In this document: one piece after another, positions 9,847 to 18,427 of the stretch
How positions within the stretch are numbered: position 1 is the stretch's first letter
Layout of the letters: each line of letters starts with the position of its first letter
NCBI RefSeq assembly: GCF_947504215.1
Contig: NZ_CANNGO010000005.1
Location: 1-64,000 of the forward strand
From: an uncultured Ruegeria sp.
Lineage (GTDB): Bacteria; Pseudomonadota; Alphaproteobacteria; Rhodobacterales; Rhodobacteraceae
DNA: 64,000 nt
Direction of reading: 5' to 3'
Notes under the pieces: model-generated
The model's database searches: none
Told to the model about the DNA's origin: nothing
What the model saw: the letters and a program-made list of their open reading frames with translations, nothing else
Program-made: the position numbers and the translations under genes

Positions 9847-10659
9847 ATGGTAAATTTCGACATATTCGACACGATTGATCAACTGCGCCAGACCGGAGAG
9901 GCGTTCTGTGTAGCGACCGTATTGCGTACCGCGGATGCGACTTCGGCCAAAGCCGGAGGAAAGGCTGCGATCACGCGAGACGGTCAAATCCTGGGCCATT
10001 TGGGTGGCGCCTGTGTTCAACGCGCGGTTCGGTCGTCGGCACATGAGGCGTTGGCCAGTGGCGCACCGCAGATGATCCGGGTCAAACCTTCGAAAAAGGT
10101 GGTGAACATGACCGATCCCGATGGCGTACAGACGTTCAGAAGCGGGTGCCCTTCCGGTGGCACGGTTGATCTTTTGGTTGAACCCTATCGGCACGCGCCG
10201 CGGTTGGTGATATTTGGCGGGTCTCTCATCGCGACCGCGTTGGCCGCGCATGGCGCATTGGCCGGATTTCGCGTTTGCCTGTCTGATGATGCGGAAACAT
10301 CCGGCGCATACACCCGTTTTGCGCCAGATAAGACGGCTGATTTGGGCATTGAAGCGCGGGACTTTGTGGTTGTTGCATCGCAGGGCCAAGGGGACAGCGT
10401 TGCCCTGAAAGCCGCGTTGGAAACGGGTGCGACCCGTGTTTCGATGGTGGCAAGCCGCCGCAAGGCTGATACTCTGACCGCAAAATTGATCGCGCAGGGA
10501 ATGGATCCGCTGCAGGTTGCGCGGCTCAAATCTCCAGCAGGTCTGGATATTCACGCGATTGACCCGCACGAGATCGCTTTGTCGATCCTCGCCGAGATCG
10601 TGATGTGGCGGAACAGTGACAAATCCACGGAGCGGTCCCATGATGAGAAGCTTGCATAG
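9847..10659 (+). CDS. coxF: XdhC/CoxF family protein
   Basis: A 270-residue protein with an N-terminal XdhC/CoxI domain (ATVLRTADATSAKAGGKA near residues 20-37, GGACVQRAV near 54) and a C-terminal Rossmann-like domain (VIFGGSLIATALA near 121). Members bind molybdenum cofactor and assist its sulfuration or insertion. I chose ATG 9847 because AAAGGAG lies seven bases upstream and the frame before it overlaps coxE. It is the sixth gene of the cox cluster. Confidence 0.88.
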   Translation: MVNFDIFDTIDQLRQTGEAFCVATVLRTADATSAKAGGKAAITRDGQILGHLGGACVQRAVRSSAHEALASGAPQMIRVKPSKKVVNMTDPDGVQTFRSGCPSGGTVDLLVEPYRHAPRLVIFGGSLIATALAAHGALAGFRVCLSDDAETSGAYTRFAPDKTADLGIEARDFVVVASQGQGDSVALKAALETGATRVSMVASRRKADTLTAKLIAQGMDPLQVARLKSPAGLDIHAIDPHEIALSILAEIVMWRNSDKSTERSHDEKLA

Positions 10660-10767
10660 GCGCCTAAGGGCGTTCTGGCCTGTACAACCTGAAACAACTG
10701 CCGAAAAAGCGGCGGAAACCGCACTTCTTGTTTTCCCAAGATGTTGCTGAACAAAGGATAGACTTTG

Positions 10768-11220
10768 ATGGAATTGAGTGACGAAATCCGCATCTCGGCA
10801 CCGCGCGACGTGGTTTACCGGGCGCTGAATGACCCTGACATCCTGCGTGAGTGCATTCCGGGTTGTGAAGAGCTGATCCAAAACTCGCCTGAAGACCTCG
10901 AGGCTAAGGTGGTTTTGAAAATTGGCCCGGTCAAAGCGCGGTTTGCAGGGGAGGTGACGCTGGACACGTCGAACGCACCGGATGGGTTTTCCCTGAGCGG
11001 AGAAGGTAAAGGTGGTGCTGCCGGCTTTGCCAAGGGTGGGGCCGAAGTCACGTTGACGGAAGATGGTGCCGAGACATTACTGGCTTACACTGCGAACGTA
11101 AGTATCGGAGGCAAGATAGCGCAGCTGGGCAGCCGGTTGATTGCAGGGACTGCCAAGAAACTATCTGGGAAATTCTTCACGCGGTTCGGGGAAATCGTTT
11201 CAGAGCAGTCTGCGTCCTGA
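10768..11220 (+). CDS. coxG: CoxG-like SRPBCC-fold protein
   Basis: A 150-residue START/SRPBCC-fold protein of the CoxG family (motif DPDILRECIPGCEEL near residue 21, then GPVKARFAGEVTL near 50). In Oligotropha CoxG helps to anchor CO dehydrogenase to the membrane. This protein is shorter than the 200-residue versions that carry a C-terminal hydrophobic tail. It ends after the core fold, so anchoring may differ. A 108 bp gap separates it from coxF. The adjacent TTG at 10765 is a less likely start than ATG 10768. Confidence 0.85.
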   Translation: MELSDEIRISAPRDVVYRALNDPDILRECIPGCEELIQNSPEDLEAKVVLKIGPVKARFAGEVTLDTSNAPDGFSLSGEGKGGAAGFAKGGAEVTLTEDGAETLLAYTANVSIGGKIAQLGSRLIAGTAKKLSGKFFTRFGEIVSEQSAS

Positions 11221-11551
11221 AGTGCGCGACTAATAGGGGTGTTGGTCACGCCGCTAGTCTGTCAGCGGCCAGCATCTGCTGGTGTAATCCGTCATAGCCT
11301 CTGAGATAGGATCGATTGGTTCGGCTGATAAACACGTCAAAGCAAAGGCCAAAAGTTTCCCTCGCTGGGGGCCGACAGCGGTCAAGGCTGTTGCGACATT
11401 GAGCCAGCCGACCGATTGGCGGCCACCGTGGGCGGTATCTTGACGACACCGCTGTCATATTTCAAATTACCCTCATGGGGCCGCGAACGCCCCGTGAGGC
11501 CTAGGCCCAAGTTTCGCATCCACGACACCCGCAACAGCAGGGAGGATGCGC
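11221..11551. other. Gene-poor gap after coxG
   Basis: About 330 bp without a convincing gene. A 70-codon frame on the minus strand (11246-11458) has no ribosome-binding site and no recognisable motif. I see no clear terminator for the cox cluster. The promoter of the next gene should lie at its right end, where GGGAGG (11540-11545) is the ribosome-binding site. Confidence 0.5.
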
Positions 11552-12511
11552 ATGAATACGCACCAGAAATTCAAAACCTATGTTCCCGGCCAACATGTCG
11601 TTCGGGGTATCCCGTTCAAAGCTCATAAGATCGACGGCTTTACGCCCGAAATGCTCGAACAGCATTTTGAGCAGGTGTATGGCGGCGCGGTTCGCCGCTT
11701 GAACGAGATCGAAAAGCAGATTGCGAGGGATGATCGCAACGATGCTCTGCTCGCAGAGCACCTTACTGTTGCCAACTTGGTCATTCTGCACGAACTACAT
11801 TTCTTATCCCTTGGCGAAGAAGGCGGTGAAGAGCTATCGGATTCGGCTCTAACACAAGCTATTGAAGCAGTTTTTGGCAGCGTCGCAGCCTGGCGGGTCG
11901 AATTCTCGTCAATGGCGACGTTGGGAGAAGGTGGTTGGGCTATTCTGGCGTGGTCGGATCGATTTGGTCGGTTGATGAATGTCAGAACGATCGATAGTGC
12001 GCAGTTTCTATCCGATGCGGTTCCTCTTCTTGTGCTCGACATGGGAGAGCACGCCTTTTCCGGTGATTTTGGGTTGGACCGGATGGGTTATGTCTCTGCG
12101 TTCCTACAAAGTGTTCATTGGGTGCGCGTGGCGGAACGATTCCACCGATCACTGGGTGGGGCGGTGGTGAATGAGAAAGCCGATCCCAACCAGATTTCGA
12201 TCAGCGAGCTGAAGGACAGTCTTGACCGCGGCGACGATGTTCTGGTTCTCGATGTACGGCACGATGACGACTGCGAACGATACAGAAACCGAATACCGGG
12301 AAGCGAATGGCATGACTCTTTTGATGTTGCTGCGTGGGCCAACGACTTGCCCAAAGATAAGCCAGTCGTGGTTTATTGCATGTATGGTTTCTGGGTCAGT
12401 CAAAAGGCAGCGGAGGAACTGCGTATGTACGGCATCAACGCACGTAGCCTTTCAGGCGGTGTTACGGCGTGGCGCGCAATGGGCTACTCATCGTCAAGCG
12501 ATATCGAATAG
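11552..12511 (+). CDS. Superoxide dismutase-like/rhodanese fusion protein
   Basis: A 319-residue two-domain protein. Residues about 28-205 align with Fe/Mn superoxide dismutase and keep all four metal ligands (His38, His80, Asp163, His167 in DMGEHAF). The substrate-gateway His and Tyr of normal enzymes (His30/Tyr34, E. coli numbering) are replaced by Val42 and Ala46. Residues about 212-319 form a rhodanese domain with an intact active-site Cys276 (VVYCMYGFW). SOD-like proteins of this kind occur near chromate-stress genes (ChrC), and the gene downstream is a glutathione S-transferase relative, which fits a stress role. ATG 11552 is best spaced from GGGAGG, and ATG 11546 is an alternative. Normal dismutase activity is doubtful. 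Confidence 0.85.
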   Translation: MNTHQKFKTYVPGQHVVRGIPFKAHKIDGFTPEMLEQHFEQVYGGAVRRLNEIEKQIARDDRNDALLAEHLTVANLVILHELHFLSLGEEGGEELSDSALTQAIEAVFGSVAAWRVEFSSMATLGEGGWAILAWSDRFGRLMNVRTIDSAQFLSDAVPLLVLDMGEHAFSGDFGLDRMGYVSAFLQSVHWVRVAERFHRSLGGAVVNEKADPNQISISELKDSLDRGDDVLVLDVRHDDDCERYRNRIPGSEWHDSFDVAAWANDLPKDKPVVVYCMYGFWVSQKAAEELRMYGINARSLSGGVTAWRAMGYSSSSDIE

Positions 12512-12632
12512 GCGTTACTTTCAGGTGTTCCATTTGATGAGGCTCGCAGTCAATCCGCGAACAATTTCTGTTTTCCAGAAATAAGGTTAGATAAAAGCAA
12601 ACATATCGAGAGCGCGAGGCGGATTCTAAAAC

Positions 12633-13556
12633 ATGGGTATGTTGATCGACGGCCGATGGGACCAAAACGCGGACAGATCAATGCTGTCCGGCACCTACCG
12701 CCGAGAAGCTAGTGTTCTGGCTACGATCATTGATGCGGATGTGTTGCATGCTTTGCGGCACGATCCAGATCGGTTTGTGTTGATCGCCTCAGCAAGTTGC
12801 CCATGGTCTCATGCGACGGTGATTGTGCGGCAGCTAAGCGAGCTTTCTGACAATGTGCCAATACAATGGGCAGGCGGGCGACGTATCGAAGGCTATGGCC
12901 TGCTGCCAGAAGGGCCGATTACGCGATTGGGCAATATCAAACACGCCCATCAGCTCTATTCCCTGACCGATCCCACATACACCGGTCGCGCAACAGTGCC
13001 GATGCTATGGGACAGCAAACGTCAGCTGGTGCTGTCCAATTCCTCGGCCGACATAATCTTGGCGTTTAATCAAGCTGGCCGGGGCCCCGAGCTGCGGCCA
13101 GACAACTTGGCAAGCGAGATTGATAAGCTGACCAGTCAGATCTTTGATGGCCTGTCAAATGCGGTCTACCGCGCTGGCAAAGCCGAACGACAAGGCGAAT
13201 ACGATGATGCGGTCGACACAGTGTTCGACACAATGGATCGCCTTGAAGATCGATTGATGGATCAGCGCTTTCTCTTTGGAGATAATCTGACGACCGCTGA
13301 TATTCGCCTTTTTGCTACTCTGGTACGGTTCGATACTGTGTACGCAACGCATTTTCGCTGCACCAGAAAAAGACTGGTGGACTATCCAGCTCTCTGGCGC
13401 TTTACGCGCCGTATTTACCAGGGCCCAGGCGTGAAAGAGACTGTTAATTTTGAAGAAATTCGCTTCGGCTATTACGTAAATGACGGAAGCCACAATCCGT
13501 TTGGGATAATCGCCCAGCAACCCCAGATCAATTGGGATTGTCGCGACGGGCTTTAA
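12633..13556 (+). CDS. Glutathionyl-hydroquinone reductase-like (Xi-class) glutathione transferase
   Basis: A 307-residue protein with the Xi-class signature: an N-terminal thioredoxin-like domain carrying CPWSH (catalytic Cys56; usual motif CPWAH), the long insert before the helical domain, and a C-terminal domain with LFGDNLTTADIRLFATLVRFDTVY. The family reduces glutathionyl-hydroquinones to hydroquinones. Ala is replaced by Ser next to the catalytic site. It lies 121 bp after the SOD-like/rhodanese gene on the same strand, so a shared oxidative or electrophile stress role is plausible. Confidence 0.85.
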   Translation: MGMLIDGRWDQNADRSMLSGTYRREASVLATIIDADVLHALRHDPDRFVLIASASCPWSHATVIVRQLSELSDNVPIQWAGGRRIEGYGLLPEGPITRLGNIKHAHQLYSLTDPTYTGRATVPMLWDSKRQLVLSNSSADIILAFNQAGRGPELRPDNLASEIDKLTSQIFDGLSNAVYRAGKAERQGEYDDAVDTVFDTMDRLEDRLMDQRFLFGDNLTTADIRLFATLVRFDTVYATHFRCTRKRLVDYPALWRFTRRIYQGPGVKETVNFEEIRFGYYVNDGSHNPFGIIAQQPQINWDCRDGL

Positions 13557-13627
13557 ACCATCGCCCAGATCGTGTCCCCCAAGTCATGGCAAGCGCGACC
13601 GGGTGGTCAGGTAGCGTTCGAAGATGC

Positions 13628-14893
13628 TCATGAGCGGGCCTCGGATGATTGAACCTGCAGTTTTCCGGATGTCAGCGCCGCAATGGCAACCATCAAAGCG
13701 GCCGTGCCCAGCACAAGCGGCAATCCTCCGATCTGGTAAGTCAGGCCGGACAGCACGGTGCCCAGCAACCGACCGGATGCGTTTGCCATGTAATAGAAGC
13801 CGACATCCATCGTGACCCGCTCGGCCTGCGTAAAGGACAGGATCAAGTAGGAATGCAGCGAGGAATTGACCGCAAAGATGGCACCAAAAACCAATAGGCC
13901 AATCACCAGTGTGATCGTTAGCCAAGGTTCAGGACCAGAGGTCATCAATACGGCACCCATGAGGGCAGCGGGTACGCAAAACAACAGCGCGGCCCAACTG
14001 CGCGCGGCACGGATCAGGTCGTCTTCGGATCGCTCAGCGGCGCGCAGGATCTTTGGCGCGCTGGCCTGGACCGCTCCGTATAGGATAACCCAAACGGCCA
14101 TGAACGTGCCGATCATGAAGAACGCTGCTCGGTTACCGTCTTCCGTTCCGTCGGACAGCACGGCGTAAAAATAGATCGGGATGCCAACGACAAACCAAAC
14201 ATCGCGCGCACCGAACAGAAAGACGCGCGCCGCCGATAGCCAGTTTACATTGGCAGATTTCGAAAACACCTCGGAGAATTTCGCGCCTTTGCGGCCCTTG
14301 GGCAGGCCGGACGGCATCAGGATCGCAACTGCGATCAGGATCGCACCCAGCACGACCGCCATGACCAGAACGGCCCAGATAAATCCCAAAGTCGCCAGCA
14401 GTGCCGCGCCCAACAGGAACCCAAGACCTTTGATTGCGTTTTTGGATCCGGTCAGCACAGCGACCCAGCGGAACAATCCGCCGCCCTCAGTCGGTGCCAG
14501 CAGTTTCACGGCGGATTTCGAGGACATCTTGGCCAGATCCTTGGCGACCCCGCTGGCCCCTTGCACGATCATCACAAAGGCAACCGAAACCCCGACGGTC
14601 CAGCCCGGATCAAGCTGCGTCAGCGTCAGCAGCGCCAAAACCTGCAGGCCAAGTCCAGCATAAAGGGTCGAGGTCAGCCCAAAACGTGCCGCGATCCACC
14701 CCGCCGCAAGGTTGGTGGCCATCCCTGCAATCTCGTAGAGCACGAATAGATAGGCCAGCTGAACCGGTGAGAAGCCCAGAGTGTGAAAGTGCAACAGCAC
14801 CAACATTCTGAGTGCTCCGTCGGTCAGCATAAAGGCCCAATAAGCCGCAGTGACTGCGATGTAGGCCGACAGCCCCTCGGGCCGTTGGGTCAA
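13628..14893 (-). CDS. arsJ: ArsJ, exporter of 1-arseno-3-phosphoglycerate (MFS)
   Basis: A 421-residue major facilitator protein with about twelve membrane segments and the ArsJ-typical loop ([20 protein letters not shown] near residues 119-138). In the known pathway, glyceraldehyde-3-phosphate dehydrogenase uses arsenate in place of phosphate and makes unstable 1-arseno-3-phosphoglycerate, which ArsJ exports. Its start overlaps the end of the upstream gapdh by four bases. It is the last gene of a three-gene operon. Confidence 0.92.
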   Translation of the reverse strand: MTQRPEGLSAYIAVTAAYWAFMLTDGALRMLVLLHFHTLGFSPVQLAYLFVLYEIAGMATNLAAGWIAARFGLTSTLYAGLGLQVLALLTLTQLDPGWTVGVSVAFVMIVQGASGVAKDLAKMSSKSAVKLLAPTEGGGLFRWVAVLTGSKNAIKGLGFLLGAALLATLGFIWAVLVMAVVLGAILIAVAILMPSGLPKGRKGAKFSEVFSKSANVNWLSAARVFLFGARDVWFVVGIPIYFYAVLSDGTEDGNRAAFFMIGTFMAVWVILYGAVQASAPKILRAAERSEDDLIRAARSWAALLFCVPAALMGAVLMTSGPEPWLTITLVIGLLVFGAIFAVNSSLHSYLILSFTQAERVTMDVGFYYMANASGRLLGTVLSGLTYQIGGLPLVLGTAALMVAIAALTSGKLQVQSSEARS

Positions 14894-15888
14894 AGCGAGG
14901 CACCAACCATCAGGGCAACATCGACCAGACGATGCGCATAGCCCATTTCATTGTCGTACCACGCGTAGATCTTCACCTGCGTGCCGTTCACCACCATGGT
15001 CGACGGCGCATCGATGATCGAAGACCGTTCATCATTGGTGTAATCGGTCGAAACCAGCGGGCGGGTTTCGTAGCCGAGAATTCCCTTCAACGGGCCGTCG
15101 GCCGCGACCTTGAAGAAGCTGTTGACCTCTTCCGCCGTGGTCTCCCGTTCGACCTCGAAAACGCAATCGGTCAGTGATGCGTTCAGTAGCGGAACGCGCA
15201 CCGCGTGGCCATTCAGTCGCCCGGTGAGCTCGGGGTAGATCAGGGTGATGGCCGTGGCCGACCCGGTGGTGGTCGGGATCAAAGAGTTCAGCGCAGACCG
15301 CGCGCGGCGCAGGTCTTTTGCCGGACGGTCCACGATGGTCTGCGTATTGGTCACATCATGGATTGTAGTGATTGACCCGTGGCGGATGCCGAGGTTTTCG
15401 TGGATGACCTTGACCACCGGGGCCAGGCAATTGGTGGTGCATGAGGCGGCCGTCACGATGCGGTGCGCGGATGGATCATAGGTTTCTTCATTGACACCGC
15501 AGACGATATTGGCCGTTGGACCATCTTTGACAGGCGCCGAGACGACAACCTTCTTTACGCCCGCTTCGAAGTACGGGGCTAGTTTTGCCTCGGTCTTGAA
15601 GACGCCGGTGCAGTCGATCACCACGTCGACCCCGTCCAGAGGCAGGGCGTTCAGGTCTTTGACACCGATAAAAGGCAGGCGGGTTCCGTTGATTGTGACA
15701 CTGTTTTCGTCATGCGTGAATGTGGCATCCCAACGTCCGTGAACGGTGTCGAACTCGAGCAGGTGGGCATGCATTTCCGGATCACCTACTGCATCGTTGA
15801 CCCAGGCAATCTTTGCACCCTTCTCTAACAAGGGTTTCAGGGCGAGCTTTCCGACCCGGCCCAGCCCGTTCACAGCATATGTCGTCAT
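14890..15888 (-). CDS. gapdh: ArsJ-associated glyceraldehyde-3-phosphate dehydrogenase
   Basis: A 332-residue NAD-dependent dehydrogenase. It has the nucleotide-binding start [11 protein letters not shown] (near residue 8) and the catalytic segment [10 protein letters not shown] (Cys near residue 149). Length and motifs are those of the arsenic-operon paralogue. Position between arsR-arsC and arsJ, with four-base overlaps on both sides, shows that its job is arsenylation of glyceraldehyde 3-phosphate and not glycolysis. Confidence 0.93.
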   Translation of the reverse strand: MTTYAVNGLGRVGKLALKPLLEKGAKIAWVNDAVGDPEMHAHLLEFDTVHGRWDATFTHDENSVTINGTRLPFIGVKDLNALPLDGVDVVIDCTGVFKTEAKLAPYFEAGVKKVVVSAPVKDGPTANIVCGVNEETYDPSAHRIVTAASCTTNCLAPVVKVIHENLGIRHGSITTIHDVTNTQTIVDRPAKDLRRARSALNSLIPTTTGSATAITLIYPELTGRLNGHAVRVPLLNASLTDCVFEVERETTAEEVNSFFKVAADGPLKGILGYETRPLVSTDYTNDERSSIIDAPSTMVVNGTQVKIYAWYDNEMGYAHRLVDVALMVGASL

Positions 15889-16718
15889 GTCATTTCCTCA
15901 GATGGTGTCCTGCCGATGTCATCGACGGCGGATTGCAGCGCTATGCGGTCCAGGCTTTCGACCGGCAGCGATGTAAACGCCTCAATCCGACGTTTCAGCG
16001 CCCCGTAAGCGTTCTGGAACGCCAGGCTTTTCTCGGCATCGGTGCCGGTGGCTTTGACCGGATCGACCATGCCCCAATGCCCGCTGATCGGCTGGCCTTC
16101 CCATGGGGGGCATTCCTCGTTTGCCGCCTGATTGCAGACGGTAAACACGAAATCCATTTCCGGCGCGTCCGACCCGGTGAATTCCGAGATATTCTTTGAG
16201 CGCAGTACCGACGTATCGTGGCCTTTTTCGTTCAGGACATGAAGGGCAAACGGGTTCAGCTTGGAGTTGGGCTGTGTTCCCGCAGAAAACACATTGAACT
16301 TGTCGCCTGCAATTTCGCGCAGCAGAGTTTCGGCAAAGATTGAGCGGGCGGAATTGCCCACGCAAATGAACAGGACATTAAACTTTCGGTCCGTCATGGC
16401 GTCACCTCCTTGGGTGAAGGGCATGCAAAGATCAGGGCGACCACGGCAGCAATCAACGATCAGAAAGTCGAGCATGCGTTGCACGTTTTTCATTTCAACA
16501 GAATAGAGCAGAGATGTTCCTGAGCGTGTCTGCGACACCAACCCCGACCGTTGCAGCGCGTTCAGATAATTCGACAGGGTGCTGGGTTTGATACCCAGTT
16601 CCGATGAAAGCTCGCCTGCCGGAACAGTGTCAGGAAACCGTCGCATTAACATGCGAAACACGCTGATACGCTGGGGGTGGCCAAGGATGGCTAGCTGATT
16701 TGTTATTTCTTCTATCAT
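15885..16718 (-). CDS. ArsR repressor fused to low-molecular-weight-phosphatase-type arsenate reductase
   Basis: A 277-residue fusion. Residues 1-105 form an ArsR winged helix ([21 protein letters not shown] recognition region) ending in a Cys cluster (Cys90, Cys91, Cys98), the arrangement used by Acidithiobacillus-type ArsR to bind As(III). Residues 108-277 form an LMW-phosphatase-like ArsC with the active-site loop CVGNSARS (Cys119) and a DPV segment near the acid residue. It heads the arsJ operon. A 16-bp perfect palindrome overlaps the start codon and would allow autorepression. An in-frame ATG at the domain boundary (near residue 108) could also start free ArsC. I do not see a frameshift. 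Confidence 0.9.
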   Translation of the reverse strand: MIEEITNQLAILGHPQRISVFRMLMRRFPDTVPAGELSSELGIKPSTLSNYLNALQRSGLVSQTRSGTSLLYSVEMKNVQRMLDFLIVDCCRGRPDLCMPFTQGGDAMTDRKFNVLFICVGNSARSIFAETLLREIAGDKFNVFSAGTQPNSKLNPFALHVLNEKGHDTSVLRSKNISEFTGSDAPEMDFVFTVCNQAANEECPPWEGQPISGHWGMVDPVKATGTDAEKSLAFQNAYGALKRRIEAFTSLPVESLDRIALQSAVDDIGRTPSEEMT

Positions 16719-16732
16719 ATTTCATGAAATAT
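16717..16732 (-). promoter_or_regulatory. Perfect 16-bp palindrome, probable ArsR operator
   Basis: ATATTTCATGAAATAT is its own reverse complement and lies over the start codon of the arsR-arsC fusion. ArsR-family repressors bind AT-rich palindromes at their own promoters. The assignment is inferred from position and symmetry. Confidence 0.6.
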
Positions 16733-16971
16733 AGAATTAACAAGCTTGTGTCGAGTCAGATCTGACAACGCAGATCACAGTTTTTAAGCTCTTACCGAAG
16801 CCGTGGCTCTTACACGAGGGAACGATTTCAGAGATTTTCTAAAAACACCAAAACTGGATCAAACTCCGGCAAACAACCACCATATCGAGGCTTGCACTGT
16901 TTCAGCTGACCGTTTAAACGATCCGTCGCATCTTTGTTGGACCGCCGAGTTTCGCCGATACAGCAAAGGTC

Positions 16972-17047
16972 GCCGCTGTAGCTCAGCTGGTAGAGCACGT
17001 CATTCGTAATGATGGGGTCGGGGGTTCGAGTCCCTTCAGCGGCACCA
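16972..17047 (+). tRNA. tRNA-Thr (CGT)
   Basis: A full cloverleaf can be drawn: acceptor GCCGCTG pairs with CAGCGGC (17037-17043), discriminator A, encoded CCA (17045-17047), D-arm GCTCAGCTGGTAGAGC and T-arm GGGGGTTCGAGTCCCT. The seven-base anticodon loop centres on CGT. Encoded CCA ends are normal in this group. Confidence 0.96.
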
Positions 17048-17188
17048 CGTAATTCCAAAACAACAACCGACAATTGGCGCGGTTATTTGAGGCGTATTGT
17101 GTCTGCCTTCGGATCCACCTGTTGTTCTGGGCGCGTCCCGTGATCTTGCCATTGGTCGGGCATGCATAGTCGACGGATCGGTCAGCAG

Positions 17189-18208
17189 TTACCCGGTGAT
17201 TGGGGATATTCCCCCGGCGAATGCTGCTAGGATTGGCGCGGCCAGTGCAAAGCCAGCACGTATGATGTCGCCCGTACCCTCGGCGAGCTTGTGTGAAGAC
17301 CTCCACTCTTCAATATCAAACGCATCCTCAGCATCACTTTCCCGGCTTGCGGCGATGGCAAGGTTGGCAATCCTTCCATCCAGTATGACAGCCACGGGAA
17401 GGAAATAGCTCAACATCAACAAGCAGAAATAGGTTCCCGTAAAAAGTGCGGATGCGGTCACCAGTGAATTGTAGGCGGCTTTTTCAGAATCCGAGATCAC
17501 GGGCAAGGGCCAGTACATCCAGCTTGCAGCAAAAAACATGCCAAAGGTGAGGATGAGACTGGACAGATATAGTTGTTGCCGCATCTGACGCAGGTTCTTC
17601 GCCAGCTCTGCGGCCGTTTCTTCGATGCTACGGGTTTCGCGGGATCCCAGACACAGGATCATACCAACGATCAATGACCCGATGGCAAGCCCGGCAAGTG
17701 CATTGATCACGTCCAAAATGCGCCTGAACAAGGTAAATACCGGCATTTCCCCGCATTTTCCCAGCAACCAGGAATCCTCAGGGTCGATACACCCGGGCAG
17801 AGTGCCCTGAGACAAGGCCGATTCAAATACGGCCTTGCCAACCTGGTGATAGATTTGCGGGGTCTTGGACGCCATATGTTGTTGGACAGTGGGCAAGATG
17901 GCCAGAACAAGGATGGTCAGAACAATCGTGATAGCGGTTATTCTGGTTCGGCGTTCCATTGGGCGGATCAAGTTGCGGGCCAACACAGCCACAGGCAACA
18001 AGGTGAGGGCTGCAAAAAACCAAGCCGCCGCAAGAAACCGGAACCGCCCAACCGTCTCAAGCCACGTACGCTCGTCGACAAGAATGCTGACGGGGACGTC
18101 CAATTCGGTCGCAATCATGTGCTTTTGGATGACCTCATGCAGCGCAAAAACACAAACTGGCAGCAACGCGATTGCGAAATAACCCAGTCTAACTCGACGT
18201 TTAGTCAC
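17189..18208 (-). CDS. Multi-pass membrane protein of unknown function
   Basis: About 339 residues with roughly seven hydrophobic segments and one large, probably periplasmic region near residues 30-50. I recognise no family. A cytoplasmic helical segment near the middle (ETRSIEETAAELAKNLRQMRQ, broken here only for position: about 200-220) separates two membrane halves. I chose the GTG at 18208 because AAGGGG lies six bases before it. A GTG at 18232 would add eight residues. The neighbours give no functional clue: tRNA-Thr lies beyond its 3' end and dxs upstream on the same strand, 220 bp away. Confidence 0.7.
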   Translation of the reverse strand: MTKRRVRLGYFAIALLPVCVFALHEVIQKHMIATELDVPVSILVDERTWLETVGRFRFLAAAWFFAALTLLPVAVLARNLIRPMERRTRITAITIVLTILVLAILPTVQQHMASKTPQIYHQVGKAVFESALSQGTLPGCIDPEDSWLLGKCGEMPVFTLFRRILDVINALAGLAIGSLIVGMILCLGSRETRSIEETAAELAKNLRQMRQQLYLSSLILTFGMFFAASWMYWPLPVISDSEKAAYNSLVTASALFTGTYFCLLMLSYFLPVAVILDGRIANLAIAASRESDAEDAFDIEEWRSSHKLAEGTGDIIRAGFALAAPILAAFAGGISPITG

Positions 18209-18427
18209 GTCGTCCCCTTCTTGTTTCGGCACTCCACGACAAGAAGGGTAACATGAATTCGACTCGTCGGCGACTTTCCGGATATAAGAGGGTATGGCAA
18301 ACGCGCTGACATCTCAGTGCAGTCAGATCAGATGGACGTCCAATTGGTTGAATTGATCGTCAAGCGCGTCGGATTACGCGGATGCCAAATTCACTTGCTG
18401 CGTGACGTGGGGCATGTCGGTCGATAA

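Noticed and set aside
11246..11458. 70-codon minus-strand ORF after coxG
   Set aside because: No ribosome-binding site, no family and no conserved pattern. Kept only as part of the gap.
17097..17408. Plus-strand ORF next to tRNA-Thr
   Set aside because: It is antisense to the 3' part of the membrane protein gene and has Ala/Pro/Ser composition typical of shadow frames.
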